A stretch of DNA of 64,000 nucleotides from Mesorhizobium sp. (GTDB lineage: Bacteria > Pseudomonadota > Alphaproteobacteria > Rhizobiales > Rhizobiaceae): assembly GCA_004020645.1 (NCBI GenBank), contig SAQL01000024.1, positions 36,374-100,373 on the forward strand, read 5' to 3'. Within the stretch, counting starts at the first letter, position 1. Every line of letters starts with the position of its first letter. Below, one piece after another: positions 23,559-33,246 of the stretch. The position numbers were made by a program, and so were the translations under genes. A model generated the notes under the pieces. That model had not been told where the DNA came from, ran no database searches, and was given only the letters and a program-made list of their open reading frames with translations.

Positions 23559-23675
23559 TCAGCGGCGCTATGAAGACGCCCGAGGCCGCGGCGATATCGC
23601 CTGCCAGCAGAGAAGGTCCAATCCATCGATTTCGACGCGCGGCCTTCCCCATCGGTTCTCCGTGGGAGGGACATC

Positions 23676-24518
23676 CTACTTGACCGAGCCCGCGGTCATG
23701 CCGGCGAGGAAGAACCTCTGGGCAACGAGGTAGATGAGCAAGAGCGGTAGCGAGCCCAGCACGCTCATCGCCATCATCTGGTTCCATTCGAAGGCGTGCT
23801 GCCCCATCAAAAGTTGGATGCCGATCGGGACGGTGCGCATGGACGTTGACTTCGTCAGCGTCAGCGCAAAGAGAAATTCGTTCCAGCACAACAGGAAGGT
23901 GTAGACCGACGTCGCCACGATACCAGGCAGTGAAATCGGGACGATCACCCGCCAGAGTGCGGTCCAGCTGGTGCCGCCGTCGACAGCCACCGCTTCATCG
24001 AGATCGCGGGGCAAGGTGTTCAGATATCCCGTCATCAGCAGGATCGCGTAGGGCAGCGTAAACACCAGGTAAGTCAGGATCAGTGCGACGTAGGTGTCGA
24101 AGATGCCATACGAGACGACAAGCCCGAAGAAGGGGATCAAAAGCGTGATCGGCGGAATCGTCTGCGTGCTGATGATGAGTGTGTTGAGGCTGCCCTTTCC
24201 GCGGAAATTGAAACGGCTGAACCCATAAGCCGCCAGCAAGGCGATCAGGACCGTCAGCACGGTCACCGCTCCGGCGACGAAGTAGCTGTTGAAGAAGAAG
24301 CGCAGCTTTACCGGGTCGCCAAGGATGGCCGCATACGCTTCCAGCGTGAAGGCCTTCGGCAGGACGGTTGGTGGCAGGGCAAAGATTTCGGTATTCGACT
24401 TGAACGAGCTGCTCAGCATCCAGTAGATCGGGAAGGCCGCGAAAAAGAGCCCTGCGGCAAGCGCGACATGGAGCGCGACGGTGATCAGTCTGTCTTTCGG
24501 TGTGTGCCTTTTCCTCAT
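23676..24518 (-). CDS. Carbohydrate ABC transporter permease (MalG type)
   Basis: 280-residue inner-membrane permease with six predicted helices, first at LITVALHVALAAGLFFAAFP. The EAA loop that contacts the ATPase is visible in DEAVAVDGGTSWTALWRVIVP. C-terminal ending FFLAGMTAGSVK is typical. ATG 24518 is 5 bp after the stop of the MalF-type permease at 24524. Works with 24524, 25560 and 26922 as a complete sugar importer. The 115 bp after its stop hold the remnant of another permease. Confidence 0.93.
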   Translation of the reverse strand: MRKRHTPKDRLITVALHVALAAGLFFAAFPIYWMLSSSFKSNTEIFALPPTVLPKAFTLEAYAAILGDPVKLRFFFNSYFVAGAVTVLTVLIALLAAYGFSRFNFRGKGSLNTLIISTQTIPPITLLIPFFGLVVSYGIFDTYVALILTYLVFTLPYAILLMTGYLNTLPRDLDEAVAVDGGTSWTALWRVIVPISLPGIVATSVYTFLLCWNEFLFALTLTKSTSMRTVPIGIQLLMGQHAFEWNQMMAMSVLGSLPLLLIYLVAQRFFLAGMTAGSVK

Positions 24519-24523
24519 GGTGA

Positions 24524-25420
24524 CTACCGAGCCTTTTGATAGCGGATGTAGAACAGCGTCAGGCCGAGAGAGATCAGCAGGATGACCACGGCGCTCGCCG
24601 ACGCCTGCGACAGGTTGTAGCTCGAAAACGCCAGCTTGTACGTGTAGGTGCTGAGGACCTCGGTCGAGTAGATCGGACCGCCGCCCGTCGTTATCCAGAT
24701 CAATGGAAAGACCTGCATGGTCCAGATGAAGTCGAGCAGCGAGATGCTGATGATGATCGGCATCAGCTGCGGGATGGTGATGAAGATCAGCTTCTGGTAG
24801 GCCTTCGCCCCGTCGATATCGGCGGCCTCGTAGAAATCCTTGGGAATGCCCTGCAAGCCTGCGAGCAAGCTGACCATGAAAAGCGGGTAGCCCGCCCAGA
24901 TATTGGCGAAGGTGACGGCGTGCAGCGCGGTCGCCGTCGAGGAAAACCACTCGACCTTGGAACCGATGATGCCCATCTGCATGAGAACGCTGTTCACGAC
25001 ACCGTTCGGCTCGAGCAGGAGGCGCCAGATCACGGCGATAATCACCGCGGTGAACAGCCAAGGCAGTATGTAGAGCACGCGCAGAATGTTGCGCAGCGTC
25101 GGATTGATGCGGTCGCTGTTCAGCATGAGTGCGAAGACCATGCCGATGGTCATATGGAAGATGACACTCATGCAGGTGAAGTACAGCGTGTGCCACAGCG
25201 AGGCCCAGAACTCCGGATCGGCAAAGATCGCGTGGTAGTGTTTCAGTCCGGCAAAGGATGGGTCGCGACGCAGCACCGCGCTGTTCTGGAACGAATAGCC
25301 AATCACCGTCACCATCGGCAGTAGCATCAGAAGGCCGATGATGAGGAGCGAGGGTGACAGATAGAGATAGGGTGCGACCGCTCGTTTCAGTCGATGGTGG
25401 GAGCGCTTCTGCCGAGTCAT
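24524..25420 (-). CDS. Carbohydrate ABC transporter permease (MalF/UgpA type)
   Basis: 298-residue permease with six predicted helices. First helix AVAPYLYLSPSLLIIGLLML; EAA loop EAADIDGAKAYQKLIFITIP; the family segment TTGGGPIYSTEVL precedes the last helices. Start ATG 25420 lies about 140 bp after the binding-protein stop. Forms the permease heterodimer with 23676. Confidence 0.93.
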   Translation of the reverse strand: MTRQKRSHHRLKRAVAPYLYLSPSLLIIGLLMLLPMVTVIGYSFQNSAVLRRDPSFAGLKHYHAIFADPEFWASLWHTLYFTCMSVIFHMTIGMVFALMLNSDRINPTLRNILRVLYILPWLFTAVIIAVIWRLLLEPNGVVNSVLMQMGIIGSKVEWFSSTATALHAVTFANIWAGYPLFMVSLLAGLQGIPKDFYEAADIDGAKAYQKLIFITIPQLMPIIISISLLDFIWTMQVFPLIWITTGGGPIYSTEVLSTYTYKLAFSSYNLSQASASAVVILLISLGLTLFYIRYQKAR

Positions 25421-25559
25421 GTGCCACCCTTGGGATGTGCCTTCAAGAGGAAGGTGCGCTTCGGAAAGAGGTCCATCTCAAATTGCCGATCCGTTGTTGA
25501 CGGGTGGCCTGCCCTAAGTCAGGCTACCCGGTGGAAGATAGCAACGGGGAACAGGTCGC

Positions 25560-26807
25560 TCAGAATTTCGCCATCCAGCCCTTTTGAGCGTTGGCTGCGG
25601 CTTCTTCCGGAGACTGCTCGCCGGCGAGCATCTTCTGGGCTTCCACGTCGAACTGCGTCATCAGGTCTTCAGCCACCGGCAGACCCGTGAACTCGTTGGC
25701 GAGATAGCCGGTCTTGAAGATTTCGAAAGCCTTGGCGAAAGCCTTGTCCGAGGTCACGAAATCGGGCTTGGCATTGACGTTGCCCGGGAAGGCGTTTGCA
25801 AGCGTCACGAGCTTGGCGTTCACCTTTTCACTCATCAGATATTGGACGAGCTTCCAGGCTTCCTCCTGATGTTTTGAGGCCGCAGAGATGCCGATGCCCC
25901 AGGAGGCGTAGGGAAGGCCGCGCTTGCCGTTGTAATTCTCCACGACCGGGACGGGGATGAGGTCGAAGTTCAGCTTGGGATTGCGTTTGCGAATGAGGTT
26001 CACATGCGCGAGCGAGTCGATCATCATTCCGACCCGATCGTTCACGAATTCCTCGACCTTTTCCTGCTCGGTCTTGGTGGCAATGCCGGGCGAAATGACG
26101 CCGGCGTCGTTCAGCGATTTGACGAAGGTGAGCATATCGACGACCGGCTTGCCCTCGAGAGCCGGCTTGCCGTCAGCCATCATCGATTGACCCGAGGCCC
26201 AGACCCACGACATCAGGTCGTTCTGGACACCGGACGGCGTTTGCAGCGACAAGGGCAGCACCCAGCCATACTGGTTCGTGTCGGCATGGGTCATCTTCTT
26301 GGCGGCTTCGAGAAACTCCGCGCGGGTCGACGGCAGCTTGGTCACGCCTGCCTGGGCGGCGAGATCCATGTTCACGAAGACCGGATAGACGAACGAAGCC
26401 ACGGGAAACATCACCGCCTTGCCGTCCACCTTGATGATATCCGCGACCTGGGTCTTGTCGAACTCGCTCGCATCCATCATCGGGTTCATGTCGGCCAGCG
26501 CATTCTGCGCGTTCAGATTGTTCACCCAGGCGCCGTCGAGACCGACGACGTCGCTAAGCGTTCCAGTTGCAGCACCAACCGAGATCTGGTCTCGCGTGGT
26601 CGCATAGGGGCCGCTGACCAGCGTCACCTTGATTCCGGGGTTTGCAGCCTCGAAGTCATTCATGATTGCCCTGAGCGAGCCGGCCGGCAATTCGGGCTCC
26701 CACCATTGGGTGAATTCCAGCGTCGTGTCCGCCATGGCGCCGGTTGCGCCAAGCAACCATGCGGCCGCGGCTATTTTCAGCATCGCGGGTTGTATCCGAA
26801 ACATCAT
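25560..26807 (-). CDS. Sugar ABC transporter periplasmic binding protein
   Basis: 415 residues, family 1 extracellular solute-binding protein. Signal peptide MMFRIQPAMLKIAAAAWLLG with cleavage after GAMA; mature start DTTLEFTQWWEPE is typical of sugar binders. ATG 26807 is preferred, as a very strong ribosome site (AAGAAGGAGGAG) stands just upstream. C-terminus ends with AAANAQKGW, also usual. Captures the sugar in the periplasm for permeases 24524 and 23676. Ligand unknown. Confidence 0.93.
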   Translation of the reverse strand: MMFRIQPAMLKIAAAAWLLGATGAMADTTLEFTQWWEPELPAGSLRAIMNDFEAANPGIKVTLVSGPYATTRDQISVGAATGTLSDVVGLDGAWVNNLNAQNALADMNPMMDASEFDKTQVADIIKVDGKAVMFPVASFVYPVFVNMDLAAQAGVTKLPSTRAEFLEAAKKMTHADTNQYGWVLPLSLQTPSGVQNDLMSWVWASGQSMMADGKPALEGKPVVDMLTFVKSLNDAGVISPGIATKTEQEKVEEFVNDRVGMMIDSLAHVNLIRKRNPKLNFDLIPVPVVENYNGKRGLPYASWGIGISAASKHQEEAWKLVQYLMSEKVNAKLVTLANAFPGNVNAKPDFVTSDKAFAKAFEIFKTGYLANEFTGLPVAEDLMTQFDVEAQKMLAGEQSPEEAAANAQKGWMAKF

Positions 26808-26921
26808 TTTCTCCTCCTTCTTTAAGATCGACCGCACAATGCGGACGATCGTCTGCTCTACTCAGAAGCCTTCTTGCGTTTCGCAGGCGCCTCGCTCTCG
26901 CCTGCGGTCTGCCGCAGATCT

Positions 26922-28067
<1,146 letters not shown>

Positions 28068-28157
28068 ATTCCTCCCTCCGCAAGTATAAGCTGCTGATTT
28101 TTATAACCCTCCTCGGAGCATGTTCACCTGCGAAATATTTCATCGTATAGTTTCTAG

Positions 28158-29108
28158 CTATGTTCCAGTATTGACATGAGTTTCTTTCAGTTCGACTGCT
28201 GACGGCGCGTTCGTCGATGCCAGGAGTTCCGTAACCTGGTCGTCGGTCGGAAGCGCCTCGCGCCCGCCACGGCCCGTTATCGAAAGGGCTGCCGCCGCGG
28301 CCGCGAATGCCACCCGGCCTGCGGTGCCGGCTCCGCGCGTCAACGCATGCGCATAGGCGCCATGAAAGCAGTCACCCGCACCGGTCGAGTCGACGACCAC
28401 AATCCTGTGCGGGGGCAGGTGCCAGAGACCTGTCTCTTCACGCCCGCGATAGTACACGCCCCTGCCACCGTCGGTCAGAACCACTGCGGACCGCGACGGC
28501 AACCACAATGCATCGAGCATCTCGGCGGGCGATCGGCACCCCGTGGCAGTCCGCGCAAAGCCGAGTGGAAGAATGAGATGGTCGCAGAGCGCGATCAGCC
28601 GCTCCGTGGCTGGGCCGCTGCTCCATTCGATATCGCCGAGGATCGCAAGGCCGAGATCGCGAGCCCGAGCCACGACATCCAGGGACCGGATCGCGTAGCT
28701 ATCGACGATCAGGACGGTCGCGCGGCTGAGGATATCGTCCGGAAAATCCGGAGCGGTGCCCAGCATCGCATCGTCGTCATACGCGATGAACCGTTCCCCG
28801 TCCGAGCCGACGGTGATCCGCGAGCGCACCGGGCGCGCGTCGGGGTGGCGCGGCGCGAATGCGGTTTCAACACCGCTCGCAACGAGATCGCGCAGCACGG
28901 CGTCGTCCGCGGCACTGCCCAGCCATCCGGCGAACCCGGCGGTTCCGCCGAGTCGCACGACGGCGGCCAGCGCCGTCGCAACATTTCCCCCGAAAGCGCG
29001 GGCACTTTGCAGAACCTTCCCCTTGCCCGCCGACAACGGCTGATCGACGTAGACGATGTCGTCGATCGCAATAGCGCCGAAGCCGAGGATCGCGGGGACG
29101 GTGGGCAT
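28158..29108 (-). CDS. PfkB-family carbohydrate kinase
   Basis: 316-residue ribokinase-like kinase. N-terminal GFGAIAIDDIVYVDQPL, GGNVATALAAVVRLGG (substrate side) and the C-terminal DSTGAGDCFHGAYAHAL with the catalytic Asp and anion hole GAGD. Start is 3 bp after the aldolase stop, so the two are coupled: kinase plus class I aldolase suggests a ketose is phosphorylated and then cleaved. Second residue reading is MPTVPAILG. The substrate is not resolved; sulfofructose, ketohexose and pentulose kinases share this fold. Confidence 0.9.
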   Translation of the reverse strand: MPTVPAILGFGAIAIDDIVYVDQPLSAGKGKVLQSARAFGGNVATALAAVVRLGGTAGFAGWLGSAADDAVLRDLVASGVETAFAPRHPDARPVRSRITVGSDGERFIAYDDDAMLGTAPDFPDDILSRATVLIVDSYAIRSLDVVARARDLGLAILGDIEWSSGPATERLIALCDHLILPLGFARTATGCRSPAEMLDALWLPSRSAVVLTDGGRGVYYRGREETGLWHLPPHRIVVVDSTGAGDCFHGAYAHALTRGAGTAGRVAFAAAAAALSITGRGGREALPTDDQVTELLASTNAPSAVELKETHVNTGT

Positions 29109-29111
29109 CGT

Positions 29112-29912
29112 TCAGGCACCCGCCTTCGCCAGGGCGTCTTGCGCCGAAAGGCCGTCATGGATGACGCCCCGAAAGGCAAGCGCTGCCTTCTCCGGATCGC
29201 CATGCCCCCAGAGATTGCGGCCTACCACGGCGCCGCGTGCGCCGGCACGGATGGCGTCCGCCGTCTGCTGAAGCGCGCCGAGCAGCGTATCGGTCTTTGG
29301 ACCGCCCGCGATCACAACCGGCACCGGGCAGGTCCGGACGGTCTCTCGGAACGACTCGAAATCGCCCGTGTAGCCGATCTTGATCACGTCGACGCCGGAC
29401 TCGTAGCCGATGCGCGCCGCATAGGCGATCTCGTCGGGGGTGAAGACGATTTTTGCTCCGTCGGTGAAATCGCGAGGGTAGATATGCGCCACCACAGGCA
29501 TGCCGTAGCGGGCCGCTGCATTTACCGAATCGGTCAGCCAGCGTATGTATTTGCCCTCGGTCGCGCCGCGTACCGGAATGGCCACGGCCAACGCATCGGC
29601 CCCCGCGCGCACCGCATCCTCGGGCGTTGCGATCAACTCGCTGATGCGATCGTCCGGAGTGAAGCAGCCCGCCTGAATCACCAGGGAAGCTTTGCCCGCA
29701 TATTGCGGCCACAGATGGCGCGCGGTGCCAGGCTGGATGCTGACGTAGTCGGGTTTGCCCACCATGACGCGTGCGAGCGCACCCGGCAGGTCGGCAAGGC
29801 CGCCTTTGCGCACGTCGCCATAGCCGACGAAGTGGTCGACCGCGCCGCCAAAAAGTTTCCCCGATGGATGCGAGAAGAGGCGCGCAAGACGCACCTTGGT
29901 TCCTAGGCTCAT
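29112..29912 (-). CDS. Class I aldolase, DeoC/FbaB/LsrF family
   Basis: 266-residue Schiff-base aldolase. Family segments: KVRLARLFSHPSGKLFGGAVDHF, GADALAVAIPVRG, and the lysine that forms the Schiff base in VDVIKIGYTGDFESF (compare IKTYYT in LsrF/FbaB), then CPVPVVIAGGPK and GARGAVVGRNLWG (phosphate site). ATG 29912 is chosen where the family begins; an extension to 30071 is possible but falls in the regulatory region. First gene of the long minus-strand operon, directly opposite deoR. Probably cleaves or thiolyses the phosphosugar made by the PfkB kinase. Confidence 0.88.
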   Translation of the reverse strand: MSLGTKVRLARLFSHPSGKLFGGAVDHFVGYGDVRKGGLADLPGALARVMVGKPDYVSIQPGTARHLWPQYAGKASLVIQAGCFTPDDRISELIATPEDAVRAGADALAVAIPVRGATEGKYIRWLTDSVNAAARYGMPVVAHIYPRDFTDGAKIVFTPDEIAYAARIGYESGVDVIKIGYTGDFESFRETVRTCPVPVVIAGGPKTDTLLGALQQTADAIRAGARGAVVGRNLWGHGDPEKAALAFRGVIHDGLSAQDALAKAGA

Positions 29913-29958
29913 GAGTGCAAAATTCCCCAATCGTTTGATTTCAAAATCCTGGACCCAG

Positions 29959-29975
29959 TGTTTCCGAAAGAAACA
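29959..29975. promoter_or_regulatory. Inverted repeat near aldolase/DeoR divergent promoters
   Basis: Arms TGTTTC and GAAACA around CGAAA. Second palindrome in the same 158-bp gap as 29989-30004, and both contain the CGAAAG core. Possibly a second DeoR site. Confidence 0.4.
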
Positions 29976-29988
29976 AGAAATACAATCT

Positions 29989-30004
29989 TTCGAAAGCTTT
30001 CGAA
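29989..30004. promoter_or_regulatory. Perfect 16-bp palindrome, likely DeoR operator
   Basis: TTCGAAAGCTTTCGAA is its own reverse complement, 67 bp before deoR and 77 bp before the aldolase start. DeoR-family sites often contain repeats of (T)TTCG(A/T)AA-like units, so the neighbouring DeoR protein is the probable binder, controlling both directions. Confidence 0.6.
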
Positions 30005-30070
30005 TTTGCATATTTTTGGTAAGCTGAGCCGAGGCCAGAGCGGTTGCTTGGCGCAGGGAAGGGCAGGGCA

Positions 30071-30832
30071 ATGTTGTCGGAGCAGAGACGCCAATCGATC
30101 CTGGGTGAGGTGCAGCGCAGCGGACAGGTGCGCACGAAGGACCTGTCAGACGGGTTTGGCGTGTCGGAGGTCACGGTGCGTTCCGACCTCGAGATACTTG
30201 ACCGCAAGGGACTACTGACCAAGACCCGTGGAGGGGCGGTGACCCGGACCACCGATTCGACTACGGCCGCGTTCGCCCGGCGGATGCAAACGAACCTCGA
30301 CGCAAAGAAGCGCATCGCCCGGGCGGCGCTAGACCTGTTCGAGGACAACCAATCGGTCATCTTCGACGGCGGCTCGACATTGATGCAGGTTGCCATGCAG
30401 TTACCGCCGCTCAGCAATGTCGTGGTCGCGGCCACGGCCATGAATATCGTGCAGCATCTTATGCATCGTCCCGGGCTCGACGTTCATATGATCGGCGGCC
30501 GGGTCTATCCCGACACGGTGAGCACGCTGATCACCGATGCCGATACGGCTCTCGGCGGCTTGGTAGCGCATCAGGTCTTTGTTGGAGCGCATGCGATAGA
30601 CTCGTCACTGGATGTGGTCGATGTGAACGAAGACATGGCGCGAACGAAGCGAAACCTCGTTCGCATGGCCCGGCGCGTTGTCCTCCTCGCCGATTCGAGC
30701 AAATGGGGCGTCAGCGGGACCTCCAAGGCATTTTCGCTGTCGGCCGTCGATGTGGTGATCACCGACGATGGCCTGCCCGGTCCAATACGCAGCCAGCTTG
30801 AGATGACCGGGGCCAAGGTGATCTATGCCTGA
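30071..30832 (+). CDS. DeoR-family transcriptional regulator
   Basis: 253 residues. N-terminal HTH: EQRRQSILGEVQRSGQVRTK then LSDGFGVSEVTVRSDLEILD, the DeoR signature, followed by LLTKTRGGAV. C-terminal DeoRC sugar-phosphate sensor: IFDGGSTLMQVAMQL and FVGAHAIDSSLDV, and LADSSKWG. ATG 30071 follows GGGCAGGGCA. Divergent from the aldolase-kinase-transporter operon, which it is expected to repress until a phosphosugar intermediate binds. Confidence 0.92.
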   Translation: MLSEQRRQSILGEVQRSGQVRTKDLSDGFGVSEVTVRSDLEILDRKGLLTKTRGGAVTRTTDSTTAAFARRMQTNLDAKKRIARAALDLFEDNQSVIFDGGSTLMQVAMQLPPLSNVVVAATAMNIVQHLMHRPGLDVHMIGGRVYPDTVSTLITDADTALGGLVAHQVFVGAHAIDSSLDVVDVNEDMARTKRNLVRMARRVVLLADSSKWGVSGTSKAFSLSAVDVVITDDGLPGPIRSQLEMTGAKVIYA

Positions 30833-30929
30833 ACCCATCTCGGTCCCTGACCGCGACGGAAAGATCCAATGCGCGCATGACCCACGGGATTCGCATCGGC
30901 TGTTGGCCGTTTTTTTTCATGTCAGTCAT
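30759..30929 (-). pseudogene. Start region of a lost gene, with a strong ribosome site
   Basis: An ideal ribosome site (GAGGAGGAGAAC) stands before ATG 30929 on the minus strand. The frame begins MTDMKKNGQQPMRIPWVMR and then runs 56 codons antisense over the 3' end of deoR, where it looks like noise. The good start but poor continuation suggests the front of a gene truncated by rearrangement, or a short regulatory ORF. Confidence 0.3.
30897..30917 (+). terminator. Weak hairpin with T-run after deoR
   Basis: CGGC/GCCG arms around TGTTG followed by eight T residues (30910-30917), 65 bp after the deoR stop. The stem is only 4 bp, so the call is tentative. Confidence 0.35.
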
Positions 30930-30961
30930 GTTCTCCTCCTCAAGGCTGGCGGCCTCCAATG

Positions 30962-31008
30962 TTGCGCCATCATTTTCGCATGTTCTATAATAATTTTACG
31001 CGCGTCAA
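30962..31008 (+). promoter_or_regulatory. Promoter with LacI-type operator before the 31103 dehydrogenase
   Basis: TTGCGC (30962-30967), 18 bp, TATAAT (30986-30991), then TTTACGCGCGTCAA (30995-31008), a near-palindrome centred on CG that would cover the transcription start. The half GCGTCAAT also occurs in the perfect palindrome beside lacI (34342-34363). So this is a candidate site for the LacI regulator at 33234. Confidence 0.5.
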
Positions 31009-31102
31009 TATTTAAAATGTTGTATAGCGGCTTTCGACTGTGATCCGTTGCCGACGCAACGGCTGAGGCAGACCATCACCGCGTTGGGAGGTACGATCTA
31101 AA

Positions 31103-32272
31103 ATGCACGGGAGATCAAAGACAAAGCTCGGCGTCGGCGTTGTCGGGTGCGGTAACATCTCGATGACCTATTTGCGCAATGCGGCTCTGTTCGGCGAGGT
31201 CGAGCTGCGCGCCTGCGCCGACATATCGCCTGACATGGCGGCCCTGCGCGCCAGCGAATACGACATCCGGGCTCTCAGCGTCGATGCGCTCCTGGCCGAT
31301 GCCGAGATCGACCTCGTCCTCAACCTGACCATCCCGGCGGCGCATTTCGACATTTCGTTTTCGGCGCTTTCGGCGGGAAAGCACGTCTTCACCGAAAAGC
31401 CGCTGGCGACCTCGGCCAGCGACGGGCGGCGGCTTGTCGCCGAGGCGGCGGAGCGCGGGCTGCTGCTGGGCTCGGCCCCGGATACCTTCCTCGGCGCCGC
31501 CGGACGGCGGGCGCGCCGCCTCATGGACGAGGGTGCGATCGGCCGCGCGGTGACCGGCACCGCCTTCATGATGGGGCGCGGCATGGAGCACTGGCATCCC
31601 AATCCGCAATTCTACTACCAGCCAGGCGGCGGACCGGTCTTCGACATGGGTCCGTACTACCTGACGATGCTGGTCAATTTGCTCGGGCCGGTGGCCCGCG
31701 TGATGGCGATGGCGACGCGGGGCCAGGAGGAGCGGCTGATCACCGCTGAAGGCCCCTATAGGAACACCAGCTTCAAAGTCGGCACGCCGACCAACGTCCT
31801 GTCGCTGCTGGAGTTTCGCTCAGGCGCTACCATCACCTTCGGCGCCTCGTGGGATGTCTTCAGGCACTCCAACCACCCGATTGAGCTGCATGGGACGGAA
31901 GGCTCGCTGAGGCTGCCCGATCCGGACACGTTCGGCGGCACCGTCTCGCTGTCGGAACGTGGGGCCGACTGGGCCGACTTTCCCAGTGAGAGCGAACCCT
32001 ATGGCGCGCGCAATTGGCCCTTCGCCGCGCCCGACCGCGCCAACTATCGCATGCTCGGCGTCGCCGATCTTTCGCGCGCGCTGACCACCGGCAGAAAGCC
32101 GCGGGCATCCGGCGACCTTGCGCTGCATGTGCTGGAGATCATGGAGGCGATTCTCGCTTCGGGAGAGAGCCGTGAGTCCGTCGCAGTCAACACAAAGGTG
32201 GGTCAGCCGCCGCTTCTTGGGGAAGACGAAGCGGCCAGCCTGCTTGGGGATATCGGAGGGAACCTAACATGA
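31103..32272 (+). CDS. Gfo/Idh/MocA family oxidoreductase
   Basis: 389 residues. NAD-binding GVGVVGCGNISMTYLRNA at residues 10-27, catalytic Lys in HVFTEKPLA, and a C-terminal domain with PGGGPVFDMGPYYLTMLVNLLG, the usual substrate segment. A second member of the family in the window, only distantly like 21583. Its stop overlaps the next ATG as ATGA (32269-32272). Probably oxidises a sugar or polyol whose uptake is by one of the neighbouring importers; regulated by the LacI operator upstream (inference). Confidence 0.9.
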   Translation: MHGRSKTKLGVGVVGCGNISMTYLRNAALFGEVELRACADISPDMAALRASEYDIRALSVDALLADAEIDLVLNLTIPAAHFDISFSALSAGKHVFTEKPLATSASDGRRLVAEAAERGLLLGSAPDTFLGAAGRRARRLMDEGAIGRAVTGTAFMMGRGMEHWHPNPQFYYQPGGGPVFDMGPYYLTMLVNLLGPVARVMAMATRGQEERLITAEGPYRNTSFKVGTPTNVLSLLEFRSGATITFGASWDVFRHSNHPIELHGTEGSLRLPDPDTFGGTVSLSERGADWADFPSESEPYGARNWPFAAPDRANYRMLGVADLSRALTTGRKPRASGDLALHVLEIMEAILASGESRESVAVNTKVGQPPLLGEDEAASLLGDIGGNLT

Positions 32273-33246
32273 CGACATCGCTTTCGCCCTTGCTCGATCC
32301 GGAGGCCCTGCATGTGCTCGACCTCGACCGGCAGTCGGCTGCCCCGCCATTCGAAGCCGGCACGCCCGAAGAAGCGCGCTGCGCCTATGAGCAAGGCTTT
32401 CCGGCATTGCAAGGTGAGCGTGAGCCTGTCGCTTCGCTGACCGAGCGCATCATCGCCGGGCCAGGCGGCCCGTTGACGCTCAGGATCTATCGCGGACAGG
32501 GCGCGGTCGAGGCCGATGCCCGGGCGCTACTCTATCTGCATGGCGGCGGCTGGGTGATCGGCAATCTCGAGTCGCATGACGAGATCTGCCGCTGGCTTGC
32601 CAATATGGCGGCCTGCGTCGTCGTCTCTCCCGACTACCGTTTGGCGCCGGAGCACAAATTTCCGGCGGCGATCGAAGATTGCCGTGCCGCACTCTCCTTC
32701 ATGCAGGACGGCGCGGGCGATCTCGGCATCGACGCAGAACGAATCGCTGTCGCCGGCGACAGTGCCGGCGGCAATCTCGCTACCGTGCTTTGCCTGCTTG
32801 CGCGCGGCGACAAGAACCCGCCGACTGCGCAACTGCTGTTCTATCCGAACACGGACGCCTCGCAGGCGGCGGACAGTTATCGCCGCTTTGCCGAGGGTTA
32901 TGGTCTCACCGCGGCCACTATGGCCTGGTTCCGCGACCACTACATCCGCGATGCCAGGGACATTGGCGACTGGCGCGTATCGCCGCTCAAAGCCGCGAGC
33001 CTTGCCGCCGCAGCCCCGGCCTTTGTCGCCATCGCCGGTCACGACATCCTCGCCGATGAAGGCGAGGCTTATGCCAAGCGTCTGCAAGATGACGAGGTGC
33101 CGGTCGTCCTGCGGCGTTGGCCCGGCCAGATCCACGGCTTCGTCTCGATGGGCCGCCATGGTCCGGCGGCGCGGCAAGCGGTCGGCGCGGCGGTTGCCGC
33201 ATGGCGCGGCTTCGATCCTGTCTTTGGAAACGCTCAGGCCGACTGA
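32269..33246 (+). CDS. Alpha/beta hydrolase, hormone-sensitive lipase family
   Basis: 325-residue esterase. HGGGWVIGNLESHD gives the family HGGG oxyanion motif (about residue 91), AVAGDSAGGNLA the nucleophile Ser (about 165), HDILADEGEAYA the Asp (about 260) and GQIHGFVSMGR the His (about 290). Complete triad, cytosolic. Coupled to the dehydrogenase upstream. May remove an acyl group from the incoming sugar or hydrolyse a lactone. Its 3' end overlaps the convergent lacI gene by 13 bp. Confidence 0.92.
   Translation: MTTSLSPLLDPEALHVLDLDRQSAAPPFEAGTPEEARCAYEQGFPALQGEREPVASLTERIIAGPGGPLTLRIYRGQGAVEADARALLYLHGGGWVIGNLESHDEICRWLANMAACVVVSPDYRLAPEHKFPAAIEDCRAALSFMQDGAGDLGIDAERIAVAGDSAGGNLATVLCLLARGDKNPPTAQLLFYPNTDASQAADSYRRFAEGYGLTAATMAWFRDHYIRDARDIGDWRVSPLKAASLAAAAPAFVAIAGHDILADEGEAYAKRLQDDEVPVVLRRWPGQIHGFVSMGRHGPAARQAVGAAVAAWRGFDPVFGNAQAD

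Noticed and set aside
28158..29912. Kinase and aldolase considered as a sulfoquinovose (YihV/YihT) pair
   Set aside because: Fold and DeoR context are compatible, but no sulfo-sugar isomerase, sulfoquinovosidase or sulfonate exporter is seen and no substrate residues could be judged.
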